NCBI RefSeq assembly: GCF_000613125.1
Contig: NZ_HG964497.1
Coordinates: 478,823 to 542,822, forward strand
DNA length: 64,000 nucleotides
Direction of reading: 5' to 3'
Source: Bacillus sp. EB01
GTDB lineage: Bacteria; Bacillota; Bacilli; Bacillales; Cytobacillaceae
The position numbers and the translations under genes are program-made. A model generated the notes under the pieces. That model was not told where the DNA came from, did no database searches, and worked only from the letters and a program-made list of their open reading frames with translations. Shown in pieces: positions 33,031 through 43,073 of the stretch (position 1 is its first letter; every line of letters begins with the position of its first letter).

Positions 33031-33203
33031 TTAGACACCACACTTTACTTATTTGGTTCATGTCTTGCTGCATCCACAAGGATGCCTTGGCCGTAAGGGA
33101 AGACAAAGAAAAGTACCAGCTGGCAGTTTATCTTTACATCTGCCAGTATTGCCATATTCTTGTACCCATCTTTTTACGAACCTGGCGCCTGTACCTTTTA
33201 TCC
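33031..33203. other. rho leader region, no gene seen
   Basis: Leader and promoter region of rho. Short open frames only. Confidence 0.35.
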
Positions 33204-33353
33204 CACTCTTAACGGGCAGTAAGACTCCCCACTTCAAGTTTCTAGGATTAAAGGAAAATAACCGGGAGATCAACTGCTCGTAAAGGTCGGATTGGCTCAT
33301 CTAACCATCAATGCAGGGATAAGAAAACCCCACTGATAGAAGATTCACTTTAT
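33204..33353. repeat. Dispersed intergenic repeat with hairpin and GAAGATTCACTTTAT tail
   Basis: Left block CCCACTCTTAACGGGCAGTAAG (33206-33227 region) and right block with near-palindrome ATCAATGCAGGG/CCCCACTGAT (33307-33318, 33328-33337) followed by GAAGATTCACTTTAT. Parts recur at 36242-36283 (hairpin plus tail) and 42219-42275 (both ends, middle missing). Confidence 0.65.
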
Positions 33354-33516
33354 AAACAGTTGAAATACCTTGTTTAGTGCAGAGAGGGATTCTTAAACAT
33401 GAAGGATTCTTGAAGTTTAATTGGAAGATAGACTAAACCTGCAAAACAATTTATATTCTACCCTTATTTACAGGAAATAACCATATTTTTTAACTATCTT
33501 TCTAGCGCCAAAAGTC

Positions 33517-33537
33517 CCGGGCTTTTCAAATGCCCGG
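33517..33537 (-). terminator. Probable terminator after glpX
   Basis: Minus strand CCGGGC-ATTTGAAAA-GCCCGG, then GACTTTTGG. Weak T run. Confidence 0.5.
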
Positions 33538-33555
33538 AATTCTGACGAAAATTAT

Positions 33556-34518
33556 TTATTTTATTACAAGGTGAGGCTTTTTCGTTAAGCTGTGCCGCCC
33601 ATCGATAAAACGGACTGTCCCTGACTTTGCCCGCATGACAATAGAATGGGTAGAACCATATGAGCCCTTAAACTGGACACCCTTAAGTAATTCCCCATCC
33701 GTAACTCCAGTTGCAGCAAAAATCGCGTCATCCCCACGGACAAGGTCTTCCATTCGGAGTACTTTATTGACATCAAGGCCCATTGATTTGCAGCGTTCAA
33801 TTTCCGCGTCATTTTGAGGCTCAAGCTTCCCAATCAGCTCCCCGCCAAGGCATTTCAGTGCAACAGCCGCAATAACTCCTTCAGGGGCTCCACCGGATCC
33901 GAACAGAATATCAACACCAGTAAAGTCAAAGGCTGTATTAATTGCTCCAGCAACATCGCCGTCATTGATTAGCTTAATCCTTGCACCGGCTTCACGAAGC
34001 TCCGTAATGATTTTGGCATGGCGTTCACGATTAAGGACAGTGGCAACTACATCCTCAATGTCTTTATTTTTGGCACGGGCGACAGCCTTTAAATTATCAA
34101 GGACAGAGGCATTAATGTCTACCAGGCCAACCGCTTCCGGACCAACCGCTATTTTATCCATATACATATCAGGTGCATGAAGAAGGTTTCCATGGTCTGC
34201 TATAGCTAAAACTGCGAGTGCGTTCCACCCTCCCGCTGCAACGATGTTGGTCCCTTCTAGAGGATCTACCGCAACATCGACTCTAGGGCCATATCCCGTA
34301 CCGAGCTTTTCGCCAATGTAAAGCATAGGCGCCTCGTCCATTTCTCCTTCACCGATTACAACTGTTCCCTTCATCGGGACAGTATCAAATACATCCCTCA
34401 TCGCTGAAGTGGCTGCATCGTCCGCTTCATCCTTCAAACCTCGTCCCATCCAGCGGGCAGAAGCAAGTGCTGCTGCCTCCGTAACCCGGACAAGTTCCAT
34501 TGTCAAGCTTCTTTCCAT
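33556..34518 (-). CDS. glpX: Fructose-1,6-bisphosphatase class II
   Basis: Gluconeogenic FBPase of the GlpX type, 320 residues. Metal and phosphate motifs [15 protein letters not shown] and DPLEGTN, plus [12 protein letters not shown]. Start ATG with GAAGGGAGAAAGACC upstream. In the murAB-glpX-rho order seen in B. subtilis (ywjI). Confidence 0.96.
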   Translation of the reverse strand: MERSLTMELVRVTEAAALASARWMGRGLKDEADDAATSAMRDVFDTVPMKGTVVIGEGEMDEAPMLYIGEKLGTGYGPRVDVAVDPLEGTNIVAAGGWNALAVLAIADHGNLLHAPDMYMDKIAVGPEAVGLVDINASVLDNLKAVARAKNKDIEDVVATVLNRERHAKIITELREAGARIKLINDGDVAGAINTAFDFTGVDILFGSGGAPEGVIAAVALKCLGGELIGKLEPQNDAEIERCKSMGLDVNKVLRMEDLVRGDDAIFAATGVTDGELLKGVQFKGSYGSTHSIVMRAKSGTVRFIDGRHSLTKKPHLVIK

Positions 34519-34552
34519 GGTCTTTCTCCCTTCATCCAGTACACATTTACAA

Positions 34553-34592
34553 AAATTCAGAAAAGGCGCTGCCTAAAAGGGCAGGCGCCTTT
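34553..34592 (-). terminator. Intrinsic terminator after murAB
   Basis: Minus strand AAAGGCGCCTGCC-CTTTTA-GGCAGCGCCTTTT; strong stem ending in TTTT. Confidence 0.8.
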
Positions 34593-34641
34593 AAAGACAT
34601 TTTTCCCTCCATGTGGAGGATATGTTTTCTTTAAATAGGTA

Positions 34642-35928
34642 TCACGTATTTTTAAGCTGTTCCACTTCTTCTTCTGTCATTGCTTCACGCCAGGCAGTCG
34701 CGCCAAGCCCGTGAAGTTTTTCAACGAGATTGCTATAACCCCTGTCGATATGTTCCAGCCCGGTAACCTCAGTTATTCCTTCAGCCATAAGTCCTGCTAT
34801 GACCAAAGCAGCCCCGGCACGCAAGTCGCTTGCCTTCACCTTAGCTCCCTGAAGCTGGACAGGACCTGAAATGATAGCTGAACGGCCTTCAACTTTAATG
34901 CTTGCATTCATCCGGCGTAATTCATCAATATGTTTAAATCTGGCCCCATATATTGTATCCGTGACCATGCTTGAGCCTTCAGCTTTTGTTAAGAGTGATG
35001 TGAAAGGCTGTTGCAAATCGGTAGGGAAACCAGGGTAAACAAGTGTTTTTATATCTACAGCCTTTAATTTAGAAGTGCTTTTCACAAAAATCTGATCATC
35101 ACGGGCTTCAACGTAAACACCCATCTCACTAAGCTTGGCCAGCAATGATTCAAGATGCTGAGGAATGACGTTGTCAACAAGGACACCTTCACCCATGGCT
35201 GCACCAAGAATGATATAAGTCCCGGCTTCAATTCTGTCTGGAATGATGGTATGGCGGCATCCATGGAGACTATCGACACCATCTATACGGATGACATCTG
35301 TACCGGCCCCTTTAATGCGCGCACCCATATTTGTCAACAATGTTGCCACATCAATAATTTCCGGTTCCTTGGCTGCATTTTCAATAATTGTCCGCCCTTT
35401 GGCGCGGACCGCAGCAAGCATGATATTGATAGTTGCGCCGACACTTACTACATCGAGGTAAATTCGTGCCCCTCTCAATTCATCTGCCCTCAAATAAATG
35501 GCTCCCTGCTCATTTGTGACACTTGCACCAAGGGCCTCAAACCCCTTAATATGCTGGTCTATTGGCCTTGGGCCGAGATGGCATCCCCCAGGAAGGCCAA
35601 TAACTGCTTTTTTGAACCTTCCGAGCATGGCACCCATTAAATAGTAGGAAGCTCGAAGTTTTTTTACTTTCCCATTTGGAAGCGGCATTGAAATCATTGC
35701 CGAGGGATCGACAGTCATTTCATTATCGGAAAGCTGTACCTTTCCACCGATTTCTTCAAGCAGCCCTTTTAATATTTCAACATCTGAAATATCGGGAAGC
35801 CCCTCAATTACTACGGGGGAATCTGCAAGAATTGTAGCAGGGATAAGTGCAACCGCGCTGTTTTTGGCGCCGCTTACCCGGACAGTACCCTTAAGCGGGT
35901 ATCCTCCGGCAATTTTAAGCTTTTCCAT
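34642..35928 (-). CDS. murAB: UDP-N-acetylglucosamine 1-carboxyvinyltransferase 2
   Basis: First committed step of peptidoglycan synthesis: adds enolpyruvate from PEP to UDP-GlcNAc. 428 residues, two inverse alpha-beta domains; fosfomycin-target Cys in [14 protein letters not shown]-terminal [18 protein letters not shown]. Start ATG 35928 with AAAGGGAG upstream. Being beside tal-fbaA, it matches the second copy (murAB/murZ) rather than murAA. Confidence 0.95.
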   Translation of the reverse strand: MEKLKIAGGYPLKGTVRVSGAKNSAVALIPATILADSPVVIEGLPDISDVEILKGLLEEIGGKVQLSDNEMTVDPSAMISMPLPNGKVKKLRASYYLMGAMLGRFKKAVIGLPGGCHLGPRPIDQHIKGFEALGASVTNEQGAIYLRADELRGARIYLDVVSVGATINIMLAAVRAKGRTIIENAAKEPEIIDVATLLTNMGARIKGAGTDVIRIDGVDSLHGCRHTIIPDRIEAGTYIILGAAMGEGVLVDNVIPQHLESLLAKLSEMGVYVEARDDQIFVKSTSKLKAVDIKTLVYPGFPTDLQQPFTSLLTKAEGSSMVTDTIYGARFKHIDELRRMNASIKVEGRSAIISGPVQLQGAKVKASDLRAGAALVIAGLMAEGITEVTGLEHIDRGYSNLVEKLHGLGATAWREAMTEEEVEQLKNT

Positions 35929-36241
35929 TTTAGAAACTCCCTTTCCAGCCACCGTACATAAGCTTTACGGCCAATTTTAGTACCGACCGCGGCTAAAGGT
36001 ATTATTTTCCATAAGCATTAGGCATAATCCGACAGTTTGTCTATCCATTAGTTTACACGAAAATCACCTTTTCATGTACCGATAACCAAAAAAGTTTTCC
36101 ATCATTTAACGGGCGATATAATCTCCCGCCTGATCTATAGGCAACAAACAAACCAGCAGAGGGAATTTAACTGCCATAAAAGTCCAATTTTTTTAAATTT
36201 GGGCTCATCTTTAGAAAAACAATCGGGCTTTGCGGGACTAT
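35929..36241. other. murAB upstream region, no gene seen
   Basis: Leader and promoter space of murAB; nothing recognisable apart from the hairpin repeat at its left side (36242-36283). Confidence 0.35.
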
Positions 36242-36283
36242 CCATCAGTGGAAAAGTCACCACTGATGGAAGTTTCACTTTAT
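36242..36283. repeat. Hairpin repeat with AAGTTTCACTTTAT tail
   Basis: Perfect 10-base inverted repeat CCATCAGTGG/CCACTGATGG with an 8-base loop, then AAGTTTCACTTTAT. Same organisation as the right end of the element at 33204-33353. Confidence 0.6.
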
Positions 36284-36372
36284 GGAAAAAGAGAAGCTGC
36301 AAAAAATCATTCGAAGAGATAGACCAATCTCCAATTATATTATTCGTCCACAGCTTTCCCTTTAAGTCCTTA

Positions 36373-37014
36373 TTAGCGAGAATTCCAGTCCTTAAGGAAG
36401 GCCTCTATTCCTTTATCTGTAAGTGGATGGTGGAAAATCTGCATCAATACTTTGTAAGGAATTGTGGCAATATGTGCACCTCTTAATGCAGCTTCAGTTA
36501 CGTGCATTGGGTGTCTTATAGACGCAGCGATGATTTCAGTTTCAAGACCATGGACATCAAAAATTTCAGCTATTGTCGAGATAAGATCAAGCCCATTTTG
36601 CCCAATATCATCAAGCCTTCCAAGGAATGGCGAAACATAAGACGCACCCGCACGGGCAGCAAGAAGTGCCTGATTTGCATTGAAAATGAGGGTTACGTTT
36701 GTTTTAATGCCTTCTTGCGAGAAAGTATGGACCGCTTTGAGTCCTTCTGGAGTCATTGGCACTTTAATTGTGATGTTTGGAGCAATTTTTGCAAGCTCCC
36801 TGCCCTCTTTAACCATACCTTCAGCATCGAGAGCAATTACTTCCGCGCTGACCGATCCAGGAACAAGCTCAGTAATTTCCTTAAGACGGTCTTCGAAGGA
36901 AACGCCTTTTTCCTTAGCAACAAGCGAAGGATTTGTTGTAACACCGGATAAAAGACCAAGAGAATATGCCTCACGGATTTCATCCATATTGGCTGTATCA
37001 ATAAAAAATTTCAT
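36373..37014 (-). CDS. tal: Transaldolase, small TalC/Fsa type
   Basis: 213-residue single-domain transaldolase of the pentose phosphate pathway (YwjH in B. subtilis). KFFIDTAN start, [13 protein letters not shown]-like loop, Schiff-base Lys in [12 protein letters not shown], and [10 protein letters not shown]. Could in principle act as fructose-6-phosphate aldolase; the Bacillus orthologue is a transaldolase. Start ATG with AGGGTTAAA upstream. Confidence 0.93.
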   Translation of the reverse strand: MKFFIDTANMDEIREAYSLGLLSGVTTNPSLVAKEKGVSFEDRLKEITELVPGSVSAEVIALDAEGMVKEGRELAKIAPNITIKVPMTPEGLKAVHTFSQEGIKTNVTLIFNANQALLAARAGASYVSPFLGRLDDIGQNGLDLISTIAEIFDVHGLETEIIAASIRHPMHVTEAALRGAHIATIPYKVLMQIFHHPLTDKGIEAFLKDWNSR

Positions 37015-37049
37015 TTTTAACCCTCCATTGTTAATTAGTACCTGCTGTC

Positions 37050-37088
37050 AAAAAATACATTGAAACCGCCTCTATTTCAGGGGCGGTT
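37050..37088 (-). terminator. Intrinsic terminator after fbaA
   Basis: Minus strand AACCGCC-CCTGAAATAGA-GGCGGTT followed by TCAATGTATTTTTTG. It may allow partial read-through into tal. Confidence 0.65.
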
Positions 37089-37242
37089 CCGACTATCTTT
37101 ATAAGGTATACCTATTTAGGCTATATATTGAATTTGAATATTTTCCTGATTTTAGTTTCAGATACAATGGCTCCGCAGTGTCAGCCCTGGTGTCTTCCGT
37201 AAAATCAATGAACGTTCTTTCATTCAACATTATATGTTCTTT

Positions 37243-38100
37243 TTACGCCTTGCCTGAGGAACCAAATTCACGCATTTTTCCTTGAACGGTTTCTTTGATG
37301 GCGTCACGAGCTGGTCCAAGGTATTTACGCGGGTCGTATTCGTTTGGCTTAGCCGCCAGTACCTCACGGACAACCTTTGCAGACGCAATCTGGTTTTCAG
37401 TGTTTACATTAATTTTTGCAGTTCCAAGCGAAATGGATTTTTGGATATCCTTTGTTGGGATTCCTGTTCCCCCATGAAGGACAAGCGGCAGGCCAGTCGC
37501 CTTTCCGATTTCCTCCATTTCCTTGAAGCCAAGGTTTGGTTCACCTTTATAAGGTCCATGTACAGACCCAAGAGCTGGTGCGAGGCAGTCAATGCCAGTA
37601 CGTGTGACTAGCTCCTTACACTCCTCGACATCAGCATAGATAACACCGTCAGCAATGACATCATCTTCCTGTCCGCCGACTGTTCCAAGCTCAGCCTCAA
37701 CAGATACTCCCTTAGAGTGTGCATAATCAACAACTTTAGAGGTTATCTCAATATTTTCTTCAAAAGAATGATGTGATGCATCAATCATAACTGAAGTAAA
37801 ACCTGCATCGATTGCAGCTTTACACTTATCAAAGCTTGAACCATGGTCAAGGTGAATTGCGACTGGGACTGTGACGTTATAATCCTCCATCAAGCCTTCA
37901 ACCATTTTTACAACTGTTTTAAAGCCGCCCATATATCTTCCAGCACCTTCGGAAACACCAAGGATGACAGGGGAGTTTTCTTCTTGTGCGGCGAGCAGAA
38001 TTGCCTGAGTGAATTCAAGGTTGTTCAAATTGAATTGTCCAACCGCATAGCCTTCCTCTTTTGCTTTGTTGAGCATTTGGGTCATAGAAACTAAAGGCAT
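37243..38100 (-). CDS. fbaA: Fructose-bisphosphate aldolase class II
   Basis: Zn-dependent glycolytic aldolase, 285 residues. Visible motifs: [10 protein letters not shown] (Zn and catalytic), [18 protein letters not shown] and KINVNTENQ. Start ATG with AAGGAGGAAGAAA upstream. Between spo0F and tal as in B. subtilis. Confidence 0.97.
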   Translation of the reverse strand: MPLVSMTQMLNKAKEEGYAVGQFNLNNLEFTQAILLAAQEENSPVILGVSEGAGRYMGGFKTVVKMVEGLMEDYNVTVPVAIHLDHGSSFDKCKAAIDAGFTSVMIDASHHSFEENIEITSKVVDYAHSKGVSVEAELGTVGGQEDDVIADGVIYADVEECKELVTRTGIDCLAPALGSVHGPYKGEPNLGFKEMEEIGKATGLPLVLHGGTGIPTKDIQKSISLGTAKINVNTENQIASAKVVREVLAAKPNEYDPRKYLGPARDAIKETVQGKMREFGSSGKA

Positions 38101-38361
38101 TTTTCTTCCTCCTTAAAGTAGGCTGTTTCGTTAAAAGGCTTCCGTAAGTAAGGTTACCCCTCAATTGGCGGATTATGTATTTAGGCCAACTAACAAAACA
38201 TTAAATTCCATTAGTTATCATATCAAACCATTTCATCAAATGCCATTAATCCGTCATATGTACGTAAACTGTCATAATGAAAACGCACACATAGATGTTT
38301 ACCCCTGCCAACCTAATTAAAAACACCTTTTCCAATTTAAAACTAAACGGTTTTAAAACTC

Positions 38362-38727
38362 CTATTGCTTTACAGCATAGGTCCGCACTGCATTCCTGAT
38401 ATCATCAATATCAAATGGCTTTGCAAAGTGAGTGATAGCACCCAGGTCTTTTGCCTCCTGAATCATGTCGAGCTCCCCATAAGCGGTCATGATGATGACT
38501 TTAATATCAGGCTCAATTACCTTCATCCGTTTCAAAATCTCAATGCCATCCATTCCCGGTATTTTCATATCCAGAAGGACAAGGTCAGGCTTATGTTTTT
38601 TTACGATATCCAAAGCCTGGATACCATTGGCAGCCTGAAACGTGGCATATCCTTCCTTTTGAAAAACTTCATTAAGCAGGATGCGAATCCCGAATTGATC
38701 GTCAACTATAAGTATTTTTTCCTTCAT
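38362..38727 (-). CDS. spo0F: Sporulation phosphorelay response regulator Spo0F
   Basis: Receiver-only protein of 121 residues that takes phosphate from the sporulation kinases and passes it to Spo0B. Acidic pair Asp10/Asp11, phosphoacceptor Asp53 ([11 protein letters not shown]), Thr81 and Lys103 (FAKPFD) are all present; no output domain. Position before fbaA and divergent from ywjG confirms it. A sigma-H-type promoter and a Spo0A-box-like sequence lie upstream. Confidence 0.96.
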   Translation of the reverse strand: MKEKILIVDDQFGIRILLNEVFQKEGYATFQAANGIQALDIVKKHKPDLVLLDMKIPGMDGIEILKRMKVIEPDIKVIIMTAYGELDMIQEAKDLGAITHFAKPFDIDDIRNAVRTYAVKQ

Positions 38728-38792
38728 TGTAACATCGCCCCAATTCCCACTATTTCTTCTTTATGTTTAAAAGGAAACACCGTCCTCAAACT

Positions 38793-38820
38793 ATTTCTCT
38801 TTTTCTTACTAATATCCTGC
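38793..38820 (-). promoter_or_regulatory. sigma-H promoter of spo0F
   Basis: Minus strand GCAGGATAT (38820-38812) matches RNAGGAWWW exactly. After 12 bases, GAGAAAT (38799-38793) matches RNNGAAT with one mismatch. About 20 bases further upstream TTGTCGGA resembles a Spo0A box. Confidence 0.6.
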
Positions 38821-38849
38821 ATTTTCTGTCCTCCTTTTTCCGACAATTT

Positions 38850-38877
38850 TTGCATAGTGAAGGAATTTGTCTATAAT
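38850..38877 (+). promoter_or_regulatory. sigma-A promoter of ywjG
   Basis: TTGCAT (38850-38855), 16-base spacer, TATAAT (38872-38877); 30 bases before the ywjG start. Confidence 0.65.
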
Positions 38878-38907
38878 GGAGGAAAAACATCGAGGGGGAA
38901 GCAATGG

Positions 38908-39441
38908 ATGCTGAAAATGTTTTCGACACAGCTGACAGGATTGTTAGGCAGAATACAGAATAAACAGGAAGAAAACTTCGAGGACGCCGCCCGTCTGCTT
39001 GCACAGGCATCAGCTGGACAGGGCAAAATCTATATTTTCGGGCCAAACGAAATGGCTGCTGTGGGAATGGAGGCTACCTCTGGGGTTGAACCGCTTCAAA
39101 GCGCAGCAATTTGGGAACCTTCTTCACCACCAACCTTTACGGCTGCTGACAGGGCAATGATAATTACTCGCTTTTCCTCCGATCAGAATGGGATTGAGGC
39201 TGCCGAAAATTTGCAAAGAGAAGGAGTTCCGTTTATATCCGTTTGTACGTCAGATGAAGACAGCGGAACATCACTTGCTGAGTTAGCCGATGTTCACATT
39301 GATCTTTTCCTAAAAAAGGGGCTGCTTCCTGACGAAACAGGAAACAGGTATGGGTATCCAGGACCAATCGCAGCCTTATATGTGTACTATGGATTAAAAT
39401 TCACTATTGATGAGATATTGGCTGAATACGACCAACTCTAA
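38908..39441 (+). CDS. ywjG: DUF2529 family protein YwjG
   Basis: 177-residue conserved Bacillus protein of unknown function, divergent from spo0F and convergent with pyrG. The middle (GKIYIFGPNEMAAVGMEA, MIITRFSSDQNGIEAAENL, FISVCTSDEDSGTSLAELADVHID) looks like a sugar-isomerase (SIS)-type Rossmann fold. Start ATG 38908 with GAGGGGG upstream; the open frame runs back to 38365 but that part is antisense to spo0F and crosses the promoter. Confidence 0.9.
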   Translation: MLKMFSTQLTGLLGRIQNKQEENFEDAARLLAQASAGQGKIYIFGPNEMAAVGMEATSGVEPLQSAAIWEPSSPPTFTAADRAMIITRFSSDQNGIEAAENLQREGVPFISVCTSDEDSGTSLAELADVHIDLFLKKGLLPDETGNRYGYPGPIAALYVYYGLKFTIDEILAEYDQL

Positions 39442-39555
39442 AGTTTCTCAGGATGATTTTGGAAGGTTTTTTATCAAGCGATTTCCAGTTGTTCACAAAA
39501 CAAATACAAAAACATTTCCTTTTCAGACGGTATATCAAGTCACTGTTTTCCAGAC

Positions 39556-39597
39556 AAAAAAAGCCAGTCTCCTCTTTAGTTGAGGAACTGGCTTTTA
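39556..39597. terminator. Bidirectional terminator between ywjG and pyrG
   Basis: AAAAAGCCAGT(CT)CCTC...GAGGAACTGGCTTTT; A run and T run on either side. Confidence 0.85.
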
Positions 39598-39604
39598 TTA
39601 TGCA

Positions 39605-41230
<1,626 letters not shown>

Positions 41231-41351
41231 TCAATTCCTGCCTGATTACAGCCTTTTGTCGAAAAAAAAAACGGTGCCATGAGTTAAATTATCTTCTAAA
41301 AGGGGATTTGAATCAGTCTTGCAGAACGGCTAGAAGCCAGAATCTTCACGC

Positions 41352-41403
41352 CGGAAAAAAATAAAAAAGCGCCCTCCCTGCAGCATTTGCAAGGGGAGCG
41401 CTT
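41352..41403 (-). terminator. pyrG leader attenuator
   Basis: Minus strand AAGCGCTCCCC...GGGAGGGCGCTT followed by a long T run. The 5' arm contains CTCCCC, which can pair with extra G residues added at the 5' end of the transcript, as in the B. subtilis pyrG mechanism. Confidence 0.85.
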
Positions 41404-41447
41404 GATAGCAATTGATATTCGTTCCTTTTTTAAGGAGCCCAAAAACG

Positions 41448-41477
41448 ATTCTACAGGCAAACGGATAGGATTGTCAA
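41448..41477 (-). promoter_or_regulatory. pyrG promoter with GGGC initiation site
   Basis: TTGACA (41477-41472), 18-base spacer, TAGAAT (41453-41448). Seven bases on, the transcript would start GGGCTCC at 41440. This is the start sequence that allows reiterative G addition at low CTP in B. subtilis. The -35 box is immediately after the rpoE stop. Confidence 0.85.
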
Positions 41478-41479
41478 GC

Positions 41480-42097
41480 CTACATATCCTCGTCTTCGTC
41501 CTCATCCTCGGCCAGCTCTTCTTCTTCAAGAGCCTCAAGACTTTCTTCCAGATCGTCGTCATCAAGGTCTTCCTCAATATCTTCTTCAAGGTCTTCATCG
41601 ATCGCTTCATCATCGGCAATATCAAAGTCCTCTTCTTCCTCTTCGAACTCATCGGCCTCATCTATATCATCAAAGCTGTCCTCATCTTCTTCATCAAGGA
41701 TATCATCTTCGACAAAATCTTCAGGATCATCAAAATCGGTATCATCAAGTTCTTCATAATCATCAAGATCTTCATCCAGAACCTTTTTCGCCTTTTTCTT
41801 CTTCGGCTTGGCAGCATGAACCTGCTCTTCCTCAACTGTATCGACAGGATACCATACCCGGAGGCCCCATTTATTTTCACCAAGTGAAATAAAACGGCCA
41901 TCTATGTTCAAATCAGTATAAAACTGTGCAAGCCTTGATCTTACTTGCTCGCTGGACAGATCTGATGCTTTCGAAATTTCATCCACAATATCATGGAAGG
42001 ATAAAGTTTGCTTCGTATTCTTCAGCAGTTCATAGGCCATTTCAATCATGGACATTTCCTTCAACTGCTCTTTAGAGTAATTTTCTAGACTCAACAT
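41480..42097 (-). CDS. rpoE: RNA polymerase delta subunit
   Basis: 205 residues: an N-terminal globular domain (about 1-90, MSMIEMAYELLKNTKQ, GRFISLGENKWGLR) and a disordered C-terminal half made almost only of Asp/Glu with a short Lys-rich KPKKKKAKK hinge at about 100. Delta increases RNAP recycling and sets sensitivity to the initiating NTP. Start ATG 42097 with AAAGGAAGTG upstream. Confidence 0.96.
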   Translation of the reverse strand: MLSLENYSKEQLKEMSMIEMAYELLKNTKQTLSFHDIVDEISKASDLSSEQVRSRLAQFYTDLNIDGRFISLGENKWGLRVWYPVDTVEEEQVHAAKPKKKKAKKVLDEDLDDYEELDDTDFDDPEDFVEDDILDEEDEDSFDDIDEADEFEEEEEDFDIADDEAIDEDLEEDIEEDLDDDDLEESLEALEEEELAEDEDEDEDM

Positions 42098-42218
42098 TGG
42101 CACTTCCTTTCAAATTTACGCCCAAAAGGCTCAGGAAGGGATTCTCCCGAAATACATATTCTTCATTATAAACAAAATGTTCCCGTTTATGCCAGTTATA
42201 ACTGGGTGCGGCAGGAAT

Positions 42219-42275
42219 ATTTATTCCACTCTTAACACTCAGTAAGCGTCCCGCAGATGGAATGGTCACTTTATC
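42219..42275. repeat. Short remnant of the 33204-type repeat
   Basis: CCACTCTTAACACTCAGTAAG matches the left end and GATGGAATGGTCACTTTAT the right end of the element at 33204-33353, with the middle absent. Confidence 0.5.
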
Positions 42276-42474
42276 CCACACGGTTGTTACGGCCGCCTTC
42301 TTCTCTCTCCCGCCTTTCTCTTTCCATTGACAATTCCTTCAAGGCAAGCATGAGGAAAAGAATGGCAAGGAGCAAAAAGGATACAGCTCCCAGCTGGTGT
42401 TGATATAAATAATAAAGTGGCCAGGCTGACAGGATGAGTAAAGCAATTATATACTTTGTCTTTATCTTTTTCAT
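42271..42474 (-). CDS. Small membrane protein of unknown function
   Basis: 67 residues: Lys-rich start, two hydrophobic helices (YIIALLILSAWPLYYL and AVSFLLLAILFLMLAL), then a highly charged MERERREREEGG tail, probably cytosolic. Start ATG with GGGAGGGATTGAC upstream supports it as real. Lies upstream of rpoE on the same strand. No family recognised. Confidence 0.65.
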   Translation of the reverse strand: MKKIKTKYIIALLILSAWPLYYLYQHQLGAVSFLLLAILFLMLALKELSMERERREREEGGRNNRVG

Positions 42475-42696
42475 CTGTCAATCCCTCCCATGTATGTATG
42501 CCAATATTATATAGTATTCGGGACAAATTTTAACTCATTTTCTTGTTTTTCGGAAAAATATTTCTCCTATTTCAAGGAAACTTATTACAAAATGGCCCAG
42601 GGAAGGCTTCCCCTCCCCGGGTCTCTTTTACTTCCAGCGCTAGCGCTTGAGCTTTTGCTCTACTTCTATAAAGGTTAAACCTAAAGCTTTTCTGTA

Positions 42697-42887
42697 ATTT
42701 CCGCTCCAGGCGCTTCGCTTTCCGTGGGCGGGCGGGGAGCCTCCTCGTCGCTTTGCTCCTGCGGGGTCTCCCACTGTCCCTTTTCTCCCACAGGACATTG
42801 AATAATCTTCCCTGAAAAAGCACCGCAGGAGAAAATGCGTTTTTTTGCATTTTCGAACGAGTCTACGCGCCTTCCGCTTCAATCCAA
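42697..42887. repeat. GC-rich dispersed repeat with an internal insertion
   Basis: Starts TTTCCGCTCCAGGCGCTTCG and ends TACGCGCCTTCCGCTTCAAT, with inverted-repeat ends and a CCTGCGGGGTCTCCC core. From memory this is a very common Bacillaceae intergenic element. In it, CCCACAGGA is interrupted at about 42796 by some 63 bases that contain a GAAAATGC...GCATTTTC hairpin before GAGTCTACGCGCC resumes. Confidence 0.65.
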
Positions 42888-42966
42888 TAGAAAGCCTACG
42901 CTTCTCAAATTCTTTAGTTGAACTTAAATAGCTTTAAACGCGTTCCGGATACTTGAAGTCCCCTCA

Positions 42967-43070
42967 CTACGATAAGTCATCATCGAATCGCTTTCGCTCT
43001 TCGTGATTCCTTTATCTCAGTCGAAACCCCTCCAGTTTGTACGGCGATGATCAAGGCGCCTGCGCTTTTG
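42967..43070. repeat. Dispersed intergenic repeat, copy B (3' flank of icmF)
   Basis: Matches 18344-18448 nearly base for base: CTACGATAAGTCAT, GATTCCTTTATCTCAGTCGAA, TTTGTACGGCGATGA, TGCGCTTTT. Ends 3 bases from the icmF stop. The left end of the element is missing. Confidence 0.8.
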
Positions 43071-43073
43071 ATC

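Noticed and set aside
33058-33300. Minus-strand 80-codon frame upstream of rho
   Set aside because: Its coding stretch is the dispersed repeat at 33204-33353, so the frame is probably an accident of that element.
38365-38907. Long N-terminal extension of YwjG
   Set aside because: It runs antisense through spo0F and across the ywjG promoter; the real start has its own ribosome binding site at 38908.
42072-42281. Small minus-strand frame between rpoE and the small membrane protein
   Set aside because: Lies in the repeat remnant and rpoE leader; no ribosome binding site.
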